A stretch of 64,000 nt of DNA. Source: Virgibacillus_F necropolis_A. Its GTDB lineage: Bacteria > Bacillota > Bacilli > Bacillales > Amphibacillaceae. Below are positions 1 to 8,426 of the stretch, piece by piece (the first letter of the stretch is position 1; every line of letters begins with the position of its first letter). Where the stretch lies: positions 3,782,001-3,846,000 of the forward strand of contig NZ_CP084992.1 in NCBI RefSeq assembly GCF_044793635.1, written 5' to 3'. Below the pieces are notes generated by a model, which saw only the letters and a program-made list of their open reading frames with translations, did not search any database and was not told the DNA's origin. A program made the translations under genes and the position numbers.

Positions 1-1227
1 CCACATATTATAAAACTTATTGGCTACAGAAAACATGTTCCACTTATCATTGCCTCTTTCATTTGGGGTGGGAATGTTCTATTGATGGCAGACATTTTGG
101 CAAGAGTCATAGACCCATCTTTTTCCGAATTACCAGTAGGAGCAATAACAGCATTAATTGGTGCTCCATGGTTAATTTGGTTAGTCTTACGAATGAAGAG
201 AACGCAGTATGGGGAAGAGAATGCATCTGTAATTGCTGGAAAAGCGACTTCCGCAATGTCGTTAAAGGTCATCTTACCTGTGCTGACAGGATTAATTATT
301 ATCGTGATGTTTGTTAATCTAGCTTCGGGTAATTATGGATTTGAGCCTGTTCTTATGTATCAAGCATTTTTTGGTGATTCTAATGAGTTTATGAAAAATT
401 TAGTTATAGATCTAAGGTTGCCTCGCGCGATCGTTGCCTTAACAAGTGGAATGGTTTTAGCAGTAAGTGGTTTAATTTTCCAGGGCGTACTTCGGAATCC
501 ATTGGCTGATCCTTCTGTAATTGGAATTACATCTGGTGCTGGAGTAGGTGCGCTGATGACGATGTTCGTGTTTGGTGTGTCAGCGTTTTGGATACCAATT
601 GGTGCGATGATTGGCTCTTTTGTGTTCTTCATGGTTGTCATGCTTCTCGCTATTCGGGCAAAGTTCCAACCAACGATTTTGGCTTTGCTTGGAATTGGAG
701 TGTCAGCATTTGGCTCGGCAATCATACAGATTCTTGTCGTTAAATCTGATTTGGGAGTCGCAGCGGCTTTGACCTGGTTATCCGGAACAACATACGCCAA
801 AGGGTGGACAGAGTTTACCCACTATTTGATTTGGCCAATCGTGATTATTTTTCCATTACTTTGGTTGCGGATTTCGTTACTCGACACGTTGTCATTGGGT
901 GATGACACTGCAAAAGGTCTTGGATTAAGGGTGATGTCATCAAGGTTCCAGTTAGCATTTTTAGCAACAGTTTTGGCTGCATTTAGCGTAGCGGCTGTTG
1001 GTGCAATTGGATTTGTCGGATTAATTGCACCGCATGTAGCGCGACTTTTAGTGGGACCATCCAATCGACGTTTATTGCCAGTTACGATCCTAATCGGTGG
1101 GTTATTGTTACTAATTGCTGACTTATTTAGTCGTACGTTATTAGCACCAAATGAAATACCATCAGGAATTATTGTTGCAATTATTGGGGCCCCGTATTTC
1201 TTATGGTTGATGAAGAGAAAAGCGTAA
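1..1227 (+). CDS. FecCD-family siderophore ABC permease, C-terminal part of a double-length protein (5' truncated)
   Basis: The frame is open from base 1, so the start lies outside the window. The first ~50 residues look like the end of one FecCD permease (the WGGN, GAITALIGAPWLIWLV region). After a short linker a second full FecCD unit of ~330 residues follows, with the family motifs DLRLPRAIVA, GVLRNPLADPSVIGI, a long run of hydrophobic helices, GFVGLIAPHVAR and IIVAIIGAPYFLWLM. It would therefore be a fused two-unit permease that forms the whole membrane channel for Fe(III)-siderophore uptake with an ATPase and a lipoprotein encoded elsewhere. The final codons run directly into the integrase remnant that follows. 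The family is clear; the fusion is seen; the siderophore is unknown. Confidence 0.93.
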   Translation, partial: PHIIKLIGYRKHVPLIIASFIWGGNVLLMADILARVIDPSFSELPVGAITALIGAPWLIWLVLRMKRTQYGEENASVIAGKATSAMSLKVILPVLTGLIIIVMFVNLASGNYGFEPVLMYQAFFGDSNEFMKNLVIDLRLPRAIVALTSGMVLAVSGLIFQGVLRNPLADPSVIGITSGAGVGALMTMFVFGVSAFWIPIGAMIGSFVFFMVVMLLAIRAKFQPTILALLGIGVSAFGSAIIQILVVKSDLGVAAALTWLSGTTYAKGWTEFTHYLIWPIVIIFPLLWLRISLLDTLSLGDDTAKGLGLRVMSSRFQLAFLATVLAAFSVAAVGAIGFVGLIAPHVARLLVGPSNRRLLPVTILIGGLLLLIADLFSRTLLAPNEIPSGIIVAIIGAPYFLWLMKRKA

Positions 1228-1762
1228 GATTGTCCAACCAATAAGAAATCCAGAGGTTATTCGAGTAATCAAACGTTATTTAAAAGAACAAAATGAACGA
1301 GATTATATGCTGTTTGTCACTGGAATCAATTCAGGTTTACGCATTTCAGACATACTTCCATAAAGGGTATCTGATGCCAAAAAATCATACTTCAAAATTA
1401 AGGAAATGAAAACAAAAAAAGATAAATATCTAGATATGACACCACAGCTACAAAGAGAATTCAAACAATACATTGTTGGTAAAGAGGATTATTAGCGCCT
1501 TTTTAAAAGCAGAGAAGGAATAAATAAGCCTATCGGTAGAAGCATGGCATATAAGATATTACTCAATGCTGCTGATTACGATAATTTAATTGATATAGGA
1601 ACACATACATTAAGAAAAATATTCGGCTATCATTTGTATAAAAAACGGGAGATGGCTTTACTTCAAAAGATATTGAATCACTCAGATTCAGCATTTACAT
1701 TACAGTATATCGGTATTGACCAAGATGCCATGAACAAAGCAATAAAAGACTTTAAGATATAA
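1226..1762 (+). pseudogene. Short tyrosine recombinase/integrase pseudogene
   Basis: One reading frame carries the landmarks of a ~180-residue tyrosine recombinase: IRNPEVIRVIKRYL, then NSGLRISDIL with the first catalytic Arg, then GTHTLRKIFGYHLY with the HxxR box, then LNHSDSAFTLQYIGI with the last His and the nucleophile Tyr. Two in-frame stops interrupt it, TAA at 1361-1363 and TAG at 1493-1495, without any frameshift. No convincing start was found, since the frame begins at the stop of the preceding permease gene. The part from 1544 could be translated but lacks the first catalytic Arg. I call it dead, a remnant of the element that brought in the genes up to about 4947. Confidence 0.85.
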
Positions 1763-1795
1763 GCTCATCCATTCGGCGGAAGAGCTTTTTCTTTT
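1761..1795 (+). terminator. Rho-independent terminator after the integrase remnant
   Basis: The hairpin AAGCTC (1761-1766) / GAGCTT (1782-1787) is followed by a T-rich tail TTTCTTTT. It sits directly at the stop of the recombinase remnant. Confidence 0.6.
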
Positions 1796-1876
1796 GCGTC
1801 CTAAGTAGTTATCCATATTAAATTAACGTGTAACTCATTTTAGGGAAATATGGTAGAATGATAGGTAGCAAGGGTT

Positions 1877-2113
1877 TTGAAGCGATGGACAAGTTCAACA
1901 CAATATAAGATATGGGTAATTGATGGGAGGGTAAATAGTAAGAAAATTCGGGGTTATTGTATTGATGAATTCAAAGCTACCATAACTACATTTTCGACAA
2001 ATAGAATAACTTTTGACAGAATTCAAACTGCACTACAGGACGAACTGGATCACGAAAGAGCAGAATTAAATGGCAGACCCTATGATAATTATTGCCGACT
2101 TTTGGCGGAATAA
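1877..2113 (+). CDS. Unrecognised 78-residue protein, possibly a fragment
   Basis: An open frame from a TTG codon with only a weak AAGGG upstream. The product is soluble, with no signal or membrane segment, and ends in a charged stretch (DELDHERAELNG). I do not recognise the family. It lies between the integrase remnant and other element genes, so it may be the tail of a decayed mobile-element gene. A TTG start, a poor ribosome site and a debris-rich neighbourhood make expression uncertain. Confidence 0.3.
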   Translation: MKRWTSSTQYKIWVIDGRVNSKKIRGYCIDEFKATITTFSTNRITFDRIQTALQDELDHERAELNGRPYDNYCRLLAE

Positions 2114-2200
2114 AGCAGAGCATTTCTGTTTAAATGAGATATGATTATAGTATGAAGTAGATTCGACAACTGCTTCAAATAAAAATAATTATTCTAGATA

Positions 2201-2229
2201 ATCAACCTATGCACGGGTTGATATTTTTA
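2201..2229 (+). terminator. Orphan terminator-like hairpin
   Basis: ATCAACC (2201-2207) pairs with GGTTGAT (2216-2222) and is followed by ATTTTTAT. No intact gene ends just upstream, which fits a deleted gene. The wider gap 2114-2421 holds only this hairpin and short coding-like scraps. Confidence 0.45.
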
Positions 2230-2421
2230 TATATAGATTAAAGGGTAATGCATATCCAAATTGATTGTGATGTGGGACTACAGGTCAAGCCACAGGATTA
2301 ATTGCGGGGGCGACTAGATATAAAAAATAAGTAAAGTATTTTGTAAAATGAGCAGGAAATCACTAACCTTTTGTTGAATGTTGTAAATGTTGAAAGTGAA
2401 ACTAAAAGGGGAGGTGTAATG

Positions 2422-2796
2422 ATGAAAAGAGATTTAAAGCTTGTCAGAGATTTATTGCTTTTCATCGAAGAAAAATACCAAACAGGTCATTCCTTCCAGA
2501 TCAACAGTGATCCGGAAGGAAGAACTCAATCAGAAATACAGTATCACCTAAGAATAATGGCAGAAGCAAACTTAATAAAAGTATTAAATGCATCTTCAAA
2601 AGATGGTGAAACTTATTTTGTTGAAGGAATTACATGGGAAGGACATGACTTTTTAGATAGTGCAAGAAACGAGAAGGTATGGGAAAAGGCTGATGAAACC
2701 GCCAAGAAAGAAGGAACGAGATTAAATGATTTATCCTTTGAAGTAGCTAAATCACTATTGGTTGCATCAGCAAAACAACTGTTTAATTTACAGTAA
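2422..2796 (+). CDS. DUF2513 domain protein
   Basis: The product is about 124 residues. It starts MKRDLKLVRDLLLFIE and carries a winged-helix-like middle (SEIQYHLRIMAEANLIKV, then GITWEGHDFLDSARNEKVW), which is the DUF2513 pattern I know from phage and integrative elements. The start at 2422 has GGGGAGG (2408-2414) with 7-base spacing; a tandem ATG at 2419 is the alternative. Longer versions from 2371 lack a ribosome site. It is probably DNA-binding, by analogy to its fold. A strong terminator follows, so it is its own transcription unit and separate from the two genes downstream. Confidence 0.75.
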   Translation: MKRDLKLVRDLLLFIEEKYQTGHSFQINSDPEGRTQSEIQYHLRIMAEANLIKVLNASSKDGETYFVEGITWEGHDFLDSARNEKVWEKADETAKKEGTRLNDLSFEVAKSLLVASAKQLFNLQ

Positions 2797-2806
2797 ATAA
2801 TTAACT

Positions 2807-2839
2807 AAGACATCTCACTCAATGCGAGATGTCTTTTTT
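2807..2839 (+). terminator. Rho-independent terminator after the DUF2513 gene
   Basis: AAGACATCTC (2807-2816) and GAGATGTCTT (2826-2835) form a perfect 10-bp stem with a 9-base loop, followed by a T run. Confidence 0.85.
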
Positions 2840-2930
2840 AAAAGGAAAATATAGGGAAATTTGTAATAATTGCAGGGAAATAGCCTTTTTTGTAGAAATA
2901 GTTTATAAATACAAAAGGGGGAATTTTAAA

Positions 2931-3932
2931 GTGTCAACTAAATACGTAAGATTTAATTATTTCGAGCCTCAATTGGTTCCTGCTGAAGATTTATTTCGAG
3001 CTGAGATACAAAACGAAGGCGGAGTAGAGGAAGTTTTTGCAGATGATATTCCTGCTGATAGATGGGAAATGCAGCAAGTACTTGATTATTTCATGGTAGA
3101 AAGAGCACTTGACACAAGTGTAGAAGTAGGTGATGAATTTGCTGAAATAGAACCTGAATCAATTTTTTATCGACAAAATCATGATTACTATTTCTTTCAA
3201 GTCACAAAATTACGAGATAGCAATATCCCGGCTAAGAAAAGGATGAACAGGATAAAAGAAGATATTCGATTGGAGCAGGATGAATATATTGGAGAATTTG
3301 TTAGTATTCTATATGATAATGCGTATGGTGTTGTAGCTATGCAATCAAATTTATATGGGGTTTCATCAAAACAAGCTGAAGTTGTATTAACGAATTTGAG
3401 GCAAATGTATTTGTATGAAAATGATATTGATGAAGAAATTCCTTTGGTGGTAAGGTTAGTGCCAATTATAGATAATGAACAAATTAATAAAGCAGTAAGG
3501 TCTGATTATTATAAAAAGGTAAGGATCAAAGGTTCTGATTATATGATGGATGCAAATGTTGGATATGGTGATGATCTTTTATCCGAAGCCGCTAGGTTAG
3601 TAAATAGGGTGCAAGGTGTACATTTTGATATCACATTCTCGTTAGGTCGATCAGAGAAAACAGCGTCCTTAGATGAAGAAAATATAAGAGAATTAATCGA
3701 AAGATATCAAATGATTGGTGAAGAGGTAAAACCCAAAGTTGAACTTACTTCATTAGAAAATGAAGATGCACAAATTGAGACAGTTAATCTGTTAGAGCCT
3801 AGAATGACAGATAGGTTCACTATAAATGTAGCGCCGAGAACTACAGTTGGCCATGAACACCTTATTGATGAATTTGTTCACAAATCGTTTAATAATAGAA
3901 GGCCTGATATAAGAAGGGTTATGCGACCCTAA
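2931..3932 (+). CDS. DUF6731-like cytosolic protein of unknown function
   Basis: The product is 333 residues from a GTG at 2931, chosen because AAAAGGGGGA lies just upstream and the sequence then opens STKYVRFNYFEPQLVP. A longer frame from 2829 would overlap the preceding terminator. There is no signal or membrane segment; the protein is acidic. The N-terminus (VRFNYFE) and the later NHDYYFFQVTKLRD / YGVVAMQSNLYGVS blocks remind me of DUF6731-type proteins carried by mobile elements, but I cannot confirm the family. A four-helix membrane protein follows 15 bases after the stop, so the two are very likely translated together. Function is not known; a role in element maintenance or defence is an inference from context. 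Confidence 0.6.
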   Translation: MSTKYVRFNYFEPQLVPAEDLFRAEIQNEGGVEEVFADDIPADRWEMQQVLDYFMVERALDTSVEVGDEFAEIEPESIFYRQNHDYYFFQVTKLRDSNIPAKKRMNRIKEDIRLEQDEYIGEFVSILYDNAYGVVAMQSNLYGVSSKQAEVVLTNLRQMYLYENDIDEEIPLVVRLVPIIDNEQINKAVRSDYYKKVRIKGSDYMMDANVGYGDDLLSEAARLVNRVQGVHFDITFSLGRSEKTASLDEENIRELIERYQMIGEEVKPKVELTSLENEDAQIETVNLLEPRMTDRFTINVAPRTTVGHEHLIDEFVHKSFNNRRPDIRRVMRP

Positions 3933-3947
3933 TTAGGAGTGGAGATC

Positions 3948-4436
3948 ATGAGTAAAGTGAGTAATTGGTTAGAAGATACATGGGAAAAACACTCTGTTAA
4001 AATATCGATATTTCTAAGTATTATAGTTGGTATTTTATATTATCTAGAGGTAATAGATAATTTAAGAGATGTTTTATCGGATGTAATTTCATTTTCATCG
4101 ATTGTAGTCGGTATTAATGGCGTATTCATAACATTAATTATTACAATAAAATTGACACCTGCCTTTATAAGGTTGAAAGGTATCCTTCCCAATTTTGAAA
4201 ATCGACTGTTTGGGCTATTGAGATCCCAAGTTATGATTGGCTTAACTGTTGTAATTGTATCAATAATGATAACCATGTTACCTTACTCACCATCAAAGCT
4301 TTTATCTGCTATTGGAACTACTATATGGTCGTTCTTTTTTATACTTATGGCCATTGGTTCATTTTTTACGATGAATTTAGTAATAAATATAATTTTGGCT
4401 AATGAAGACGATCCAAAGGTAAATAAAAGACCTTAA
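3948..4436 (+). CDS. Four-helix membrane protein paired with the DUF6731-like gene
   Basis: The product is 162 residues from ATG 3948, preceded by AGGAGTGGAG. Four hydrophobic segments are visible: SIFLSIIVGILYYLEVI, the VVGINGVFITLIITI region, IGLTVVIVSIMITMLPY, and the C-terminal SFFFILMAIGSFFTMNLVINI. A short amphipathic start (MSKVSNWLEDTWEKHSVK) comes first. It has no family I recognise. It forms a two-gene unit with the gene before it and ends in a weak terminator. A cytosolic partner plus a small multi-helix membrane protein is a layout seen in several phage-defence systems (Kiwa is one), but I see no sequence identity to a named system. Confidence 0.65.
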   Translation: MSKVSNWLEDTWEKHSVKISIFLSIIVGILYYLEVIDNLRDVLSDVISFSSIVVGINGVFITLIITIKLTPAFIRLKGILPNFENRLFGLLRSQVMIGLTVVIVSIMITMLPYSPSKLLSAIGTTIWSFFFILMAIGSFFTMNLVINIILANEDDPKVNKRP

Positions 4437-4445
4437 TAAATTTAA

Positions 4446-4472
4446 GACATCTCAAAACGGGGTGTTTTTTTA
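4446..4472 (+). terminator. Terminator after the two-gene unit
   Basis: ACATCTC (4447-4453) pairs with GGGGTGT (4459-4465) using two G-U pairs, and a run of seven T follows. Confidence 0.6.
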
Positions 4473-4500
4473 TTTATTCAAATAGGGAAAGGGTGTCAGT

Positions 4501-4947
4501 ATGCAAATGCCGTTTAAAAAACTATCAGAGGTAGATCTAGATGCTACACATATTGACGTTGGTTCAGCTTTAGATAATTATAATATGTATTTACTAAAGG
4601 AACCAGAAGATTTGCAACCTAAGATAACAGCATCCTTTAGCCTAGTACCACTTACACCTAATAATCAATTCCATTCAACAACAGAATCTGTTGCGCTTGA
4701 TATGATGGACGCAAAGATTAAACGAAAAGTATATCTTTTGAAATACAAAAAGCGGTAAATAGTTTATCCCATCCAGAGCGTTCAACCATTATAAACCGTT
4801 ATCTATAGGAAGATGATGTATATGAAGTATATAATGAGTTAGATTTTTAGTGAACGAAAGTATTACCGAGTGAAATCAAAAGCATTTTATAAGCTTGCAT
4901 TTATTTTAAAATTAGATGTATATGCGCAAGAAGGTGAGACTACTTGA
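4501..4947 (+). pseudogene. ArpU-type phage late-gene regulator, pseudogene
   Basis: An 85-residue open frame starts at ATG 4501 after AAAGGGTG. It ends at a stop just where the conserved part of ArpU begins (NQFHSTTESVALDMMDAKIKRKV). Reading on with frame changes recovers the rest of the family: SLSHPERSTIINRYL, then EDDVYEVYNELDF, then ERKYYRVKSKAFYKLAF, ending at 4947. At least two frameshifts and extra stops are needed. ArpU proteins regulate late phage genes and muramidase export and are ~140 residues long. The gene is broken and marks the right side of the decayed prophage-like region. Confidence 0.75.
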
Positions 4948-5028
4948 AAATGACAGTGGTCTTAATCGACTAATTCCACGGCACCCCGTTATAACAATCT
5001 CAACAGTTAATATCAAATATCCATACAC

Positions 5029-5060
5029 AAAAAACCGAGCCCGCACAGGCTCGGTTTTTT
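5029..5060 (-). terminator. Bidirectional terminator after the aconitase gene
   Basis: AAAAAACCGAGCC and GGCTCGGTTTTTT form a 13-bp stem around a short CGCACA loop. It has A and T runs on both sides, so it can stop transcription from either side. Confidence 0.9.
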
Positions 5061-5072
5061 AACATATAATTA

Positions 5073-7019
5073 TCATGTTTGTTTTTGACGGATCCAGTTA
5101 ATAAGTCCACCATGAAGAACAATATTAACTTGACGTTCTGATAACGCATGCCGAACATTAATCTTGCCTTCTTTGCCTTTAATTGTGACAGAGAATTCAT
5201 TGCTATTCTTAATTTTATCACGCAAATCATTAAACTCCAGAATGTCTCCTTGGCTTAGCTTATTATAGTCTTCCTCATCAGTAAAAACTAATGGAACGAC
5301 ACCAAAATTGACAAGGTTTTGCCAATGAATTCGGGCGAAATCTTTTACGATTGCGACACGGAGTCCTAAGTATCTAGGTGCAAGTGCTGCGTGTTCCCGA
5401 CTTGAACCTTGACCATAATTATATCCGCCCACAATTGCGTGGCCAGTCGAATCTTTACTTTCCATTCCGCGATCATAATATGTTGGGTCAACTGCCTCAA
5501 ATGTGAACTTGCTTATTTCAGGTAAATTACTACGGAAAGGTAACACCCTAGCTCCACCAGCGAGTATTTCATCAGTCGACACGTTATCACCAACGGTCAA
5601 CAAAATTGGTAATTTTAAATTATCTGGAAGTGCATTCATTTCTGGTATGGAAACAATATTTGGACCTTTAACCAGTTCTGCTTTTTGTGCATCATCATAG
5701 GATAACGGTTTATCTAATAATCGGTCATCCACGGTTGAGTCTTTTGGTTCCTTTACTTTCGGATAGTTGATATCTAATGTCCGTGGATCTGTGATTTTTC
5801 CAGTTAAAGCCGATGCTGCTGCAGTTTCTGGGCTACATAAAAATACACTATCTTCTTTTGTACCTGAGCGTCCTGGGAAGTTTCGTGGTGTTGTACGAAG
5901 GCTGTTTCTTCCAGTTGCAGGCGCCTGCCCCATACCAATGCATCCATTACAACCTGCTTGATGCAGACGTGCTCCGGCTTGTAAGAGACTTGCGATATGC
6001 ATTTCTTTTACCAGATTTGTAAGCATTTGTCTTGAAGTAGGGTTGATATCAAAAGATAAACTGTCTGCTATTTGGCGATCTTTCACGATTTCAGCTGCTA
6101 CAGCAAAATCGCGGTAGCCTGGATTTGCTGAGGATCCAATATACGATTGATATATTGCCGTATCTTTTAATTCACTGGCAGGTACAACGTTTCCTGGGCT
6201 AGATGGCTTTGCAACTAATGGTACTAATTCTGAAAGATTGATTTTATCGTTCAAATCATATGTTGCACCTTTATCAGCTTTCAGTTCAATCCAGTCATCT
6301 TCCCGGTTTTGCGTTTTTAAAAATCTTTTGATTTCCTTGTCAGATGGGAATACAGTTGCGGTTGCACCAAGCTCTGCACCCATATTTGCTATTACATGAC
6401 GATCCATTGCAGATAAATTGTCAAGACCGGGACCGTGGTACTCAATTATTTTACCAACGCCACCTTTTACATCATAGCGTCTAAGCATTTCAAAGATTAC
6501 ATCCTTAGCACTAACCCAGTCTGGAAGTTCGCCAGTTAGTTCCACGCCCATAACTTCTGGCATCTTAATGTAAATTGGTTCACCAGTGATTGCCATTGCT
6601 ACGTCGATCCCACCAGCACCAATCGCAAGCATTCCCATACAGCCATTCGCACATGTATGACTATCTGAACCGAGTAGGGTCTTGCCAGGCTTTGCTAAGC
6701 GCTGCATGTGAATAGGGTGACTTACACCGTTCCCTGGACGGCTATAATACATTCCAAATCGTCGTGTTGCACTTTCTAAAAATAGGTGGTCATCTGGATT
6801 TTTACTATCGACCTGAATTAAGTTATGGTCAACGTATTGTGCGGAAGCCTCGGTTTTTGCATAGTCCAATCCCATTGCTTCAAGCTCAAGCATAACCATT
6901 GTTCCTGTTGCATCCTGTGTCAATGTCTGATCAATTTTTAATCCAATTTCTTTTCCTTTATCGATCGTTCCAGAAACCAGGTGATCTTTAATTAGTTTTT
7001 GCGCGACATTTAACGGCAC
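5073..7019 (-). CDS. Aconitate hydratase, Aquifex-type (short) aconitase
   Basis: At 648 residues this is well below the ~900 of CitB/AcnA. It interconverts citrate and isocitrate in the TCA cycle through a 4Fe-4S cluster. The N-terminal part has GSDSHTCANG (cluster Cys near residue 123) and AIGAGGIDVAMA; the middle has AGCNGCIGMGQAP with two more cluster cysteines; the C-terminal swivel domain has GDNVSTDEILAGGARVLP and the substrate-binding loop YGQGSSREHAA. This order and length fit the putative Aquifex-type aconitase class. Start is GTG 7019 with AGGAGGTAAC seven bases upstream. It is monocistronic between two terminators. A second, long aconitase may exist elsewhere; substrate preference is not shown by sequence. 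Confidence 0.9.
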   Translation of the reverse strand: MPLNVAQKLIKDHLVSGTIDKGKEIGLKIDQTLTQDATGTMVMLELEAMGLDYAKTEASAQYVDHNLIQVDSKNPDDHLFLESATRRFGMYYSRPGNGVSHPIHMQRLAKPGKTLLGSDSHTCANGCMGMLAIGAGGIDVAMAITGEPIYIKMPEVMGVELTGELPDWVSAKDVIFEMLRRYDVKGGVGKIIEYHGPGLDNLSAMDRHVIANMGAELGATATVFPSDKEIKRFLKTQNREDDWIELKADKGATYDLNDKINLSELVPLVAKPSSPGNVVPASELKDTAIYQSYIGSSANPGYRDFAVAAEIVKDRQIADSLSFDINPTSRQMLTNLVKEMHIASLLQAGARLHQAGCNGCIGMGQAPATGRNSLRTTPRNFPGRSGTKEDSVFLCSPETAAASALTGKITDPRTLDINYPKVKEPKDSTVDDRLLDKPLSYDDAQKAELVKGPNIVSIPEMNALPDNLKLPILLTVGDNVSTDEILAGGARVLPFRSNLPEISKFTFEAVDPTYYDRGMESKDSTGHAIVGGYNYGQGSSREHAALAPRYLGLRVAIVKDFARIHWQNLVNFGVVPLVFTDEEDYNKLSQGDILEFNDLRDKIKNSNEFSVTIKGKEGKINVRHALSERQVNIVLHGGLINWIRQKQT

Positions 7020-7186
7020 AATGTTACCTCCTCTTTATAAAAATATAAGTACCATCATGATAGCTTTTCACTGTTACACAAAATCATGCGTAATGACTAA
7101 AACGTGCTAAATTTTGGATAATTACATCCCTAATAAACATTACCTCAAAACAAGTATATTCAAACAGCATTGAGAATATCTTCATT

Positions 7187-7222
7187 AAAAAAGAGACTCC
7201 ACTGATTAAAGTGGAGTCTCTC
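7187..7222 (-). terminator. Terminator after the YceI gene
   Basis: On the minus strand GAGACTCCAC pairs with GTGGAGTCTC, a 10-bp stem, followed by six T. Confidence 0.85.
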
Positions 7223-7238
7223 TCGTTCAACTGTAGGT

Positions 7239-7772
7239 TTATGCTTGTTTAATTGCTTCGATTTCGATGTTGATTTTTACTTCATCGCCTACCATAACGC
7301 CACCAGTTTCAAGTGCAGCGTTCCAAGTAAGACCGAATTCTTTACGGCTAATTTTAGTGTTACCACTGAAACCAGCTACTTCATTACCCCATGGATCTTT
7401 TCCTGAACCTTCAAATTCAACATTAAATGTTACTGGTTTCTTTATTCCACGAATGGTTAAGTCACCTGATACATCATAGTTGTCACCTGATTTCTTTTTA
7501 ATATCAGTTGCAACAAATGTCATTTTAGGGTGGTTTTCCGCATCAAAGAAATCAGCTGAACGTAAATGATCGTCACGATCTTTTTTACGAGTATCAATAC
7601 TATTGATGTCTACAGAAAATTCAACTGTAGCTTCCTCAAGATTCTCTGGGTCTGCCTCGATTACTGCATCAAACTCATTAAATACACCTTTTGCCTTTGA
7701 AATCATCATATGTTTAACAACAAATTCTAATGAACTATGTGCAGCGTCTACGTTCCATTTTACTTTTGCCAT
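7239..7772 (-). CDS. YceI family lipid-binding protein
   Basis: The product is 177 residues and spans a full YceI domain: WNVDAAHSSLEFVVKHMMIS at the N-terminus, then SIDTRKKDRDDHLRSADFF, DLTIRGIKKPVTF, and FGLTWNAALETGGVMVGDEV near the end. YceI proteins form a lipocalin-like barrel that binds isoprenoid lipids. No signal peptide is visible, so this copy is probably cytosolic, as in other Firmicutes. It is a single-gene unit with its own promoter (TTGACA/TATACT) and terminator. A perfect palindrome overlaps its -10 box, so it is probably under a repressor. The ligand is unknown. Confidence 0.9.
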   Translation of the reverse strand: MAKVKWNVDAAHSSLEFVVKHMMISKAKGVFNEFDAVIEADPENLEEATVEFSVDINSIDTRKKDRDDHLRSADFFDAENHPKMTFVATDIKKKSGDNYDVSGDLTIRGIKKPVTFNVEFEGSGKDPWGNEVAGFSGNTKISRKEFGLTWNAALETGGVMVGDEVKINIEIEAIKQA

Positions 7773-7817
7773 ATAAAAAAACCTCCATGTTATTAATAGT
7801 ATGTTAGTTACTTTTCG

Positions 7818-7852
7818 ATACTTAGTATATATTCAACAATTAATGTTGTCAA
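7818..7852 (-). promoter_or_regulatory. yceI promoter with an overlapping palindromic operator candidate
   Basis: On the minus strand TTGACA (7852-7847) and TATACT (7829-7824) are separated by exactly 17 bases, a strong sigma-A promoter. The 11-base palindrome ATACTTAGTAT at 7818-7828 overlaps the -10 box. It resembles the TACT-n-AGTA type sites bound by HxlR-family redox regulators; that link is inference. Confidence 0.7.
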
Positions 7853-7967
7853 GTAATTGTTTGATGCATCATCTGTTTTTTCATATACCCTGTACATCAT
7901 TTATGTAAACAAAGTATGAAAATGGTACGATGTATATAGTTAAGATTCAGCAGTCGAGGTGAAGATC

Positions 7968-8426
7968 ATGAGACAATTGAGCATTATTCCTTGTGGGAAA
8001 AAGAAAATTTGGGACAAGGAACCAGAGCGTGGTGCTACAAGTGCTAAGCACACCTACATCGGTACATTTCATACATTGTGTCGTAATTATGCTTTGCGAT
8101 TTACCGACCAGTGGGTGGTTTTATCAGCAAAGCATGGATTTTTATTACCGGAAGATATGGTAGATGAGAATTATGATGTAACATTTAATCAAAAAAATAA
8201 CGAAATCATAACGATAGAACGATTGCAAGAACAGGTGAAAGTAAAAAAGCTGGATCAATTTGATGAACTAATCATTTTAACTGGCAAAAAGTATAAGAAA
8301 GTAATCGAGGGAAGTTTTGATAAACATATGACTAAAAAGTTCCCACTTGAAACTTATAGTGGGATGGGTTATATGCAACAAGCTTTAAAGCAGGCAGTGG
8401 AAAATAATATTCCGATTCACAAATAA
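7968..8426 (+). CDS. DUF6884 family protein
   Basis: The product is 152 residues from ATG 7968, preceded by GAGGTGA with 5-base spacing; an in-frame GTG at 7959 falls inside that ribosome site. Conserved family blocks are visible: SIIPCGKKKIWD at the N-terminus, then TYIGTFHTLCRNYA, VVLSAKHGFLLPEDMVDENYDVTF, and LIILTGKKYKK. The CGKKK and SAKHGF motifs are the family hallmark and suggest a nucleotide- or base-binding pocket like that of related queuine/archaeosine-type proteins. Biochemical function is not known to me. It is a cytosolic protein, transcribed apart from the amidase that follows. Confidence 0.75.
   Translation: MRQLSIIPCGKKKIWDKEPERGATSAKHTYIGTFHTLCRNYALRFTDQWVVLSAKHGFLLPEDMVDENYDVTFNQKNNEIITIERLQEQVKVKKLDQFDELIILTGKKYKKVIEGSFDKHMTKKFPLETYSGMGYMQQALKQAVENNIPIHK

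Noticed and set aside
2250..2331. Coding-like scrap ending GTTGQATGLIAGATRYKK
   Set aside because: It looks like the tail of a protein, but stops precede it in frame and I cannot name a family. It is left as probable debris of the decayed element.
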